Source of the DNA: Mycobacterium sp.
GTDB lineage: Bacteria > Actinomycetota > Actinomycetes > Mycobacteriales > Mycobacteriaceae
Direction: 5' to 3'
Assembly (NCBI RefSeq): GCF_002863225.1
Contig: NZ_PKEK01000040.1
Span: 266,968 to 330,967, forward strand
DNA: 64,000 nt
How positions within the stretch are numbered: the first letter of the stretch is position 1; the number at the start of each line of letters is the position of its first letter. The translations under genes were made by a program, and so were the position numbers. The notes below the pieces were generated by a model, which saw only the letters and a program-made list of their open reading frames with translations, did no database searches and had not been told where the DNA came from. This document shows, piece by piece, positions 59,504 to 64,000 of the stretch.

Positions 59504-60325
59504 TCAGCCGAGCTCGCTCACGCGGTCTTCGGCGTCGGTGGCCCCGTGGATGTCGGCTTCGGCGGCGTGCAAGAACCACTGCAGCGCCTCGTCACCGCGA
59601 TCCAGCGCCAGCAGCGTCTCGGCATAGGCATAGAACAACCTGGCCGAGATCGTGCCAGTGCGGCTCGGGTCCAGCTGCGGGGTGGACAGCACGGTGAGGG
59701 CCTGCTCCAGCTGACCCAGGTCGGCGCGGGCGCCGGCGGTGACGATGCGCATCTCGTCGGCTTCGTCTCCGGTGAGTTTGCCGGCCTCCTCGCCGCGGGC
59801 CAGCTCGAGCGCCCGTTCGGGTCGGCCCAGGCCTCGTTCGCAGTCCGCGATCAACGGAAGTAGCGGCGACTTGCTGCCCATCCTGCGGGCAGCCCGTAAC
59901 TCGGCGATAGCCTGCGCCCAATCCCCACACTGATAGGCGGCGATTCCGACCGCTTCACGGACAGCGGCGATTCGCCCGGAGCGGGCCCGCGCGGCCCGGG
60001 CGTGGTTGAGCGCAGCCTCAGGATCTTCGTCGAGCAACTCGCCCGCGGCGACCAGGTGACGTGCGACAGCATCTGCGTTGGCTTTGTCCAGTGTGCTGAG
60101 CTCTCGCCGAACGTCGGGCGCGAGCTGCTTCGCCTCGATCTCTTTGGGAATCGGCGGCTCGTCGCGGTCGTTGTCGGCGCCGTTCCGTGGTGGCGGTTGA
60201 CGGTCACGGCCCGGGCCGGATGAGCGGCCGTCGGGACGCCCGTCCCGTCGCTGCGGTCCGCGTGGGCCGTCTGCGCCTCTGCCGCGAGACGGGCGGCGAT
60301 CACCACCTGTTCTGTTGTCGACCAC
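59504..60325 (-). CDS. TPR-repeat protein (Rv1691-like)
   Basis: A 273-aa cytosolic protein: the first 60 residues are Arg/Gly/Pro-rich and probably disordered (RDRQPPPRNGADNDRDEPPI), then an all-helical tetratricopeptide array with AALNHARAARARSGRIAAVR, YQCGDWAQAIAELRAARRMG, LGRPERALELARGEEAG and LFYAYAETLLALDRGDEALQ. Starts with GTG 60325, AAAGG upstream. Scaffold function is likely; partners unknown. It matches Rv1691 in position and architecture. Confidence 0.88.
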   Translation of the reverse strand: MVDNRTGGDRRPSRGRGADGPRGPQRRDGRPDGRSSGPGRDRQPPPRNGADNDRDEPPIPKEIEAKQLAPDVRRELSTLDKANADAVARHLVAAGELLDEDPEAALNHARAARARSGRIAAVREAVGIAAYQCGDWAQAIAELRAARRMGSKSPLLPLIADCERGLGRPERALELARGEEAGKLTGDEADEMRIVTAGARADLGQLEQALTVLSTPQLDPSRTGTISARLFYAYAETLLALDRGDEALQWFLHAAEADIHGATDAEDRVSELG

Positions 60326-60400
60326 GGAAACCTTTCGCCACGAAACCTCGTGTCAGGATACGGGCAGCGTCGGTTCGCCCGGTAATCCCGACCCTCCGGG

Positions 60401-61258
60401 TCAGAGCACGGCGTCAGCCAGCCGGTCCACCTGATCCAGCGACGCGACCGCCGGGTGAAAGAGCAGCCGATCGAAGCCCAAGTCGCGATAGACCCGGACC
60501 GTGTGGCGCGCATCCTGCGCCGTGGTGATGATGTCGTCGACATTGAGCTTGGCGTAGTCCGGCTTGAATCCGTAGTAGTGCGCAAGGTGCGCGCGACCCG
60601 CGTCGGCGGTGCCATTGCCGCCGATGGCGACGTTCACCGACGCGTGATTGGTCGGCTCTCCGGCGCGTCCGGCGGCTTGCCATCCCTGCCGGACCCGGTC
60701 GATGAACTCGGCTTGAGCCTTGTAGTCGCGCAGCGCTCCGGCGACCCAGCCGTCGCCGATCATGGTCGCGCGTCGCAGCGTCGCCTTCGACTTTCCACCG
60801 AAGAGCAGCGGAACGTTTACCGGCCGAGGCACCAACGGGCTCTCCCCGACCAGCGGCTTGCCCCGCCAGACCTCCCACATGGCGGTCACTTCCTGGTCGA
60901 GCAACCGGCCTCGCTTGTCGAAGTCGACACCCGCGGCGGTGTAGTCGTCTTCACGCGCGCCGACAGCGATACCAACCGCCAGGCGATCGCCCGCGGCCAG
61001 CGCGAGGCTGGCGAGCTGCTTAGCCAGAATCGCCGGCGGATACAGCGGCGCCAGAAGGATATTGGTCACCAGCGCAAGGTGGGTGGTGGCTCCGGCAGCC
61101 AACGCCAGGGCGATGACGGAGTCGATGCTGGGGTAGATCAGCCGGTCGATCGTGGTAATCGACTCGAAGCCACGTTCCTCGGCTCGGCGGGACCATTCCA
61201 CCATGAGCGGCCCTGGCACTCCGGCGACATTGTTGGGCAGTCCGATTCCGATGTCCAT
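60401..61258 (-). CDS. LLM-class F420-dependent oxidoreductase
   Basis: A 285-aa luciferase-like (TIM barrel) oxidoreductase: MDIGIGLPNNVAGVPGPLMV, RGFESITTIDRLIYPSIDSV, LALVTNILLAPLYPPAILAK and AGDRLAVGIAVGAREDDYTA. In mycobacteria this family uses F420 rather than FMN. ATG 61258 has AAGGGAA upstream; the 16 additional codons upstream are not homologous. It lies 38 bases downstream of the SDR gene on the same strand, so they probably form an operon controlled by the divergent Lrp-type regulator. Substrate unknown. Confidence 0.88.
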   Translation of the reverse strand: MDIGIGLPNNVAGVPGPLMVEWSRRAEERGFESITTIDRLIYPSIDSVIALALAAGATTHLALVTNILLAPLYPPAILAKQLASLALAAGDRLAVGIAVGAREDDYTAAGVDFDKRGRLLDQEVTAMWEVWRGKPLVGESPLVPRPVNVPLLFGGKSKATLRRATMIGDGWVAGALRDYKAQAEFIDRVRQGWQAAGRAGEPTNHASVNVAIGGNGTADAGRAHLAHYYGFKPDYAKLNVDDIITTAQDARHTVRVYRDLGFDRLLFHPAVASLDQVDRLADAVL

Positions 61259-61296
61259 GAAAGTTCCCTTCTCACTTGCCGTCAGCGGCGGCTGTG

Positions 61297-62055
61297 TCAG
61301 ACCCACGGGTTGAACGTCGGGTCAGGATTGACGACGGCGAACTGCTCCGCGTACTCCCCGTTGCGCTCCGCGTCACGCAAATCGCGAGCAGCGGTCACGA
61401 TCACCTCGTCGGAGTCTGGATTGGCCACCATCAGGCCGAGCATCTCGTCGATGAAATCGTCGACGGTCATCGTGAAGGAGTCCCCGAGACCGTCCATCTC
61501 GGTCTCGATTCGCGGCGGCGCGACCTCGACGACGCGAACCTGGCTGTCCCGCAGCAGGAAACGTAGTGCCTCCGTGTAGGCGTGCAACCCCGCCTTGGTG
61601 GCGCTGTAGGTCGGCGCGATCGCCATCGGGACGAACGCCAGCGCAGAGGTGACATTGACGACCGCCGCAGTCGGCTGGGACTTCAGTCCGGGGATCAGCA
61701 AGGAGGTCAACGTGATCGGACCGAGCAGGTTGGTCGCGACGACTGCCGACGCGCTGTCGGGATCGGGTGCATCCACATTCTCCAGCGCCATGACGCCGGC
61801 GTTGTTGATCACCACATTGAGGTCGGGATACTGCCGTTCGACCTCAGTGACGAAGCGCAAGATCGACTGCCCGTCGGTCAAATCCAGCCGCAGGTAGCCG
61901 ATGCCCGGACATTCATCGGCGGCGGCGCGTAACGCGTCGGTACGGCGGCCCGCGATGACGACACGATTGCCGGCTTTACGCAGTGCAATGGCCAGGCCGC
62001 GGCCGATCCCGCTGCCGCCGCCGGTCACCAGAATGGTGTTGTCCGTCAATCGCAT
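61297..62055 (-). CDS. Short-chain dehydrogenase/reductase (DltE-like)
   Basis: A 252-aa classical SDR: ILVTGGGSGIGRGLAIALRK (TGxxxGIG), DLNVVINNAGVM (NNAG), VNVTSALAF (Ser) and PTYSATKAG (YxxxK). Arg-Arg in VIAGRRTDAL suggests NADPH. ATG 62055 has AAGAAGGCGGG upstream; the frame open to 62154 is longer but unrelated. It is divergent from the Lrp-type gene and upstream of the LLM oxidoreductase. Substrate unknown. Confidence 0.9.
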   Translation of the reverse strand: MRLTDNTILVTGGGSGIGRGLAIALRKAGNRVVIAGRRTDALRAAADECPGIGYLRLDLTDGQSILRFVTEVERQYPDLNVVINNAGVMALENVDAPDPDSASAVVATNLLGPITLTSLLIPGLKSQPTAAVVNVTSALAFVPMAIAPTYSATKAGLHAYTEALRFLLRDSQVRVVEVAPPRIETEMDGLGDSFTMTVDDFIDEMLGLMVANPDSDEVIVTAARDLRDAERNGEYAEQFAVVNPDPTFNPWV

Positions 62056-62192
62056 TGGGCCCGCCTTCTTTCCGCTCGGGTGGTGATTCATTCGCCTTCG
62101 AGAGTCGGCCCTGACGGGGTCTTTCGGCCAGCACCACCACATAACTGTCGACAAATAGGCAGCAGGTGAGCATCAGACGTAATGTTTTCGCT

Positions 62193-63187
62193 GTGTTGGA
62201 CGCTCTGACGGCCAGATTATTCATGCGCTTCAGCTATCGCCGCGGGTGTCGTTCCGCCGGGTCGCTGACGTCATCGGCGCGCCTGAGCAGGTGGTAGCCC
62301 GTCGTTACCGGAAACTGCACCGTAGCGGCGCGGTTCGCGTGATCGGACTGGTGAACCCCCAGGTCTACGGCGATTGCCAGTGGGTGGTACGGGTGCGAGC
62401 CAAGCCGGATGACGTGCCACGGCTGGCTACTGCGCTTGCACGGCGGCCCGAAGTCACCCATGCCAACGTGCTTTCGGGGTGGACCGAATTCGTCTGCATC
62501 ATCCGGGCACCACTTGGCGAAACGAAAGACAGTATCCTGCAGCGCCTTCCGCGGACATCGACAGTGCTGGCCCTGGAAGTCGATCTGGTTCTGCGGGTGT
62601 TCGGTGAGCCGGCCAACGCCCAGTGGACCGCCTACGGTCACACCCTCGACTCGACCCAGGCTGACCTGATCAGAGAGGAGAACGCGGGACCGGCGGATCA
62701 ACCGGCCGGTCCGGCGATTCCGGGCGAGCCGGATCAGCCCCTGCTCGATGCGCTGTCCGCCGACGGGCGTGCACCGCACGCCCGTCTCGCCGCCGACACC
62801 GGGTGGTCACCTGCGCGGGTGAAACGGCGCATTGCCGCCCTCGAGACAGCAGGCACCCTGACATTCGACGTCGACCTACTGCCGGCGCAGCTCGGCTTTG
62901 ACGTCAACGCCATGTTGTGGCTGACCACATCGCCCAGGCACCTCGCCAGCGTCGCCGACCAAATCGCCGCGCATGACGAGGTCGCCTCGGTGATCGCGGT
63001 CAGCGGACGCAACAACCTGATGGCGGTCGTCATCTGCCGCGACGTCGACCACCTCTACCGGTACGTCGCTGAGCGACTGGCCCGCATCGAGCACGTCCAC
63101 AGCTACGACATGAGCATTCGTGCCCAACGCCTCAAGCAGGCCGGCTCGCTGGTTGCGCACGGCCGGCTGGTCCGACCGGGCTCGTAA
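62193..63187 (+). CDS. Double-domain Lrp/AsnC-family regulator, apparent N-terminal frameshift
   Basis: About 330 aa with two AsnC units: HTH 1 (RVSFRRVADVIGAPEQVVAR), RAM 1 (DCQWVVRVRAKPDDVPRL), HTH 2 (DGRAPHARLAADTGWSPARV), RAM 2 (GFDVNAMLWLTTSPRHLASV), ending RAQRLKQAGSLVAHGRL. The family N-terminus LDALDGQIIHALQL is split between frames: GTG TTG GAC GCT CTG (from 62193) in one, GACGGCCAGATTATTCAT in the other. One extra G after 62206 would join them. TAATGT at 62180-62185 is a -10 element eight bases from GTG 62193, so the mRNA is probably leaderless. As written, only a GTG at 62246 gives an intact frame, which loses the first HTH helix. Divergent from the SDR gene it may regulate. Confidence 0.8.
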
Positions 63188-63237
63188 ATCTGTGACGGAT
63201 CGGCCGTCCCTCGCCAACGGCCGGTAGCCTCGCGACC

Positions 63238-63867
63238 GTGCTGGATTGGGATCACAACGCCTACTACCACCGGATGCTGCTCCGGTCATCGCCGCCGCGA
63301 AGCCAACGTGTGCTCGACGTCGGTTGCGGTGCCGGAACATTCGCGTCTCGGCTGGCGCAGCATGTGGAGCGAGTGGACGCGATCGATCGTTCGGCGGCGA
63401 TGATCGATCTCGCCCGCCGGCGCACACCCGGCAACGTGACATGCATCCTGGACGACGTCATGACGTGCGATCTGCCTGCGAACGGCTATGACGCGATCTT
63501 CTCGATCTGCGCTGTGCACCATCTCGACCTGGAACAGGCACTGCGGCGCTGCGCGGAGCTGCTGCGGCCCGGCGGCACGCTGGCCATCATCGCCTTGCCT
63601 CGCAAGGACCTGCGCCACGAGCTGGGCGCGGAAATCATTGCCGCACTGGGGCATCGATTGTTCGGTGCGATATTTGTGATCGCCCGCGCGGTTGGTCGCG
63701 ACGATTGGTTCGCGAAGGATTCGACGCATTCGTTGATGCCTGTCGTGCTGGCCCCGGAGCTGTCGATGCGCGAAGTGGCCGAGCGGGCGGCTGAGGCTTT
63801 GCCCGGTGTGCGGGTGCGCCGACTCGTGTTCTGGCGCTACTCATTGCATTGGGAGAAACCTACGTAG
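63238..63867 (+). CDS. Class I SAM-dependent methyltransferase
   Basis: A 209-aa methyltransferase of the type-11 family: VLDVGCGAGTFASRLAQHVE (motif I), VDAIDRSAAMIDLARRRTPG, DAIFSICAVHHLDLEQALRR and ELLRPGGTLAIIALPRKDL. Starts at GTG 63238 with no strong ribosome-binding site. A 50-base gap separates it from the Lrp-type gene on the same strand. Substrate unknown. It lies directly before the rRNA operon end. Confidence 0.85.
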   Translation: MLDWDHNAYYHRMLLRSSPPRSQRVLDVGCGAGTFASRLAQHVERVDAIDRSAAMIDLARRRTPGNVTCILDDVMTCDLPANGYDAIFSICAVHHLDLEQALRRCAELLRPGGTLAIIALPRKDLRHELGAEIIAALGHRLFGAIFVIARAVGRDDWFAKDSTHSLMPVVLAPELSMREVAERAAEALPGVRVRRLVFWRYSLHWEKPT

Positions 63868-63886
63868 TCGTCTAGGTGCACAAATG

Positions 63887-63919
63887 CCCGTGCCCCCCAG
63901 GGTTTTTGGGGGGCACGGG
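63887..63919 (-). terminator. Strong hairpin terminator of the rRNA operon
   Basis: CCCGTGCCCCCC (63887-63898) pairs perfectly with GGGGGGCACGGG (63908-63919), a 12-bp stem with a 9-nt loop, 12 bases after the 5S gene end on the minus strand. The loop carries TTTTT on the plus strand, so it may also stop the convergent methyltransferase transcript. Confidence 0.85.
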
Positions 63920-63930
63920 TGTGTTGTGTG

Positions 63931-64000
63931 TGTTCGGCGGTGTCCTACTTTTCCACCCGGGTGGGTAGTATCATCGGCGCTGGCAGGCTTAGCTTCCGGG
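63931..64000 (-). rRNA. 5S ribosomal RNA, 3' part (cut by the window edge)
   Basis: The minus strand reads CCCGGAAGCTAAGCCTGCCA at the edge and ends GTAGGACACCGCCGAACA at 63931, the mycobacterial 5S 3' end. About 70 of some 115 nt are visible. The orientation means 16S and 23S lie to the right. In rapidly growing mycobacteria this would be rrnB, downstream of tyrS (inference; tyrS is outside the window). Confidence 0.95.

Overview
The window comes from a high-GC actinobacterium, almost certainly a rapidly growing Mycobacterium (Mycolicibacterium-like). From 42.8 to 60.3 kb it carries, on the minus strand, the gene order known from M. tuberculosis Rv1691-Rv1713: TPR protein, glycerol-3-phosphate phosphatase, small protein, tlyA, nadK, recN, steA, mctB/steB, pyrG, nudix hydrolase, xerD, COMT (plus strand), parA-like, scpA, scpB, rluB, cmk, der. 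The 3' half of a 5S rRNA gene sits at the right edge (63931-64000, minus). In fast growers the second rRNA operon, rrnB, follows tyrS in this neighbourhood, so these bases are probably the end of rrnB.

Layout. (1) 1-3042: large hybrid sensor kinase, cut by the left edge. (2) 3351-4601: FAD-dependent amine-oxidase-like enzyme. (3) 4604-13686, minus strand: a compact biosynthetic locus made of a flavin halogenase-like enzyme, a single-module type I PKS (KS-AT-DH-KR-ACP) and an ABC-2 exporter (ATPase plus permease). (4) 13881-16661: cation/proton antiporter, Rv1636-type universal stress protein with a clear promoter, one tiny ORF and two tandem secreted DUF732 proteins. (5) 16969-40112: an integrated element of about 23 kb at the 3' end of tRNA-Pro(GGG), bounded by a 48-bp exact direct repeat. 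(6) 40217-42768: medium-chain reductase, frameshifted DUF3060 gene, TSUP permease. (7) 42812-60325: the conserved chromosomal block. (8) 60401-63867: LLM oxidoreductase, SDR, Lrp-type regulator (apparently frameshifted) and a methyltransferase, then the rRNA terminator and 5S rRNA.

The element has a tyrosine integrase and an excisionase-like protein beside the tRNA, GTGACAA repeat pairs near both ends, a HigBA toxin-antitoxin pair with a palindromic operator, a MobF relaxase and a broken ATPase gene. I see no coupling protein or type IV secretion genes, so it looks like an integrative mobilizable element. Its cargo is stress and redox related: two beta-carbonic anhydrases, paired LysR and NmrA paralogues, an alpha/beta hydrolase, a VIT-type metal transporter, a CsoR/CstR-family regulator, an MmpS-MmpL export pair, an Rv2466c-like DsbA protein with a CPFS active site, a sulfide:quinone-reductase-like flavoprotein, an ArsR-SRPBCC-TIGR03083 operon and a decayed cadD-like gene.

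The most coherent candidate system is at 25.3-31.2 kb. The CsoR-family protein keeps two cysteines but lacks the canonical metal-binding His, as in CstR persulfide sensors. Near-identical ATACCCC...GGGGTAT palindromes lie upstream of the regulator and between the divergent mmpS-mmpL and dsbA/SQR-like units. I infer one thiol- or sulfur-responsive regulon joining an MmpS/MmpL exporter to sulfur-redox enzymes. The second candidate is the PKS/halogenase-like/ABC locus, whose product cannot be predicted from sequence alone.
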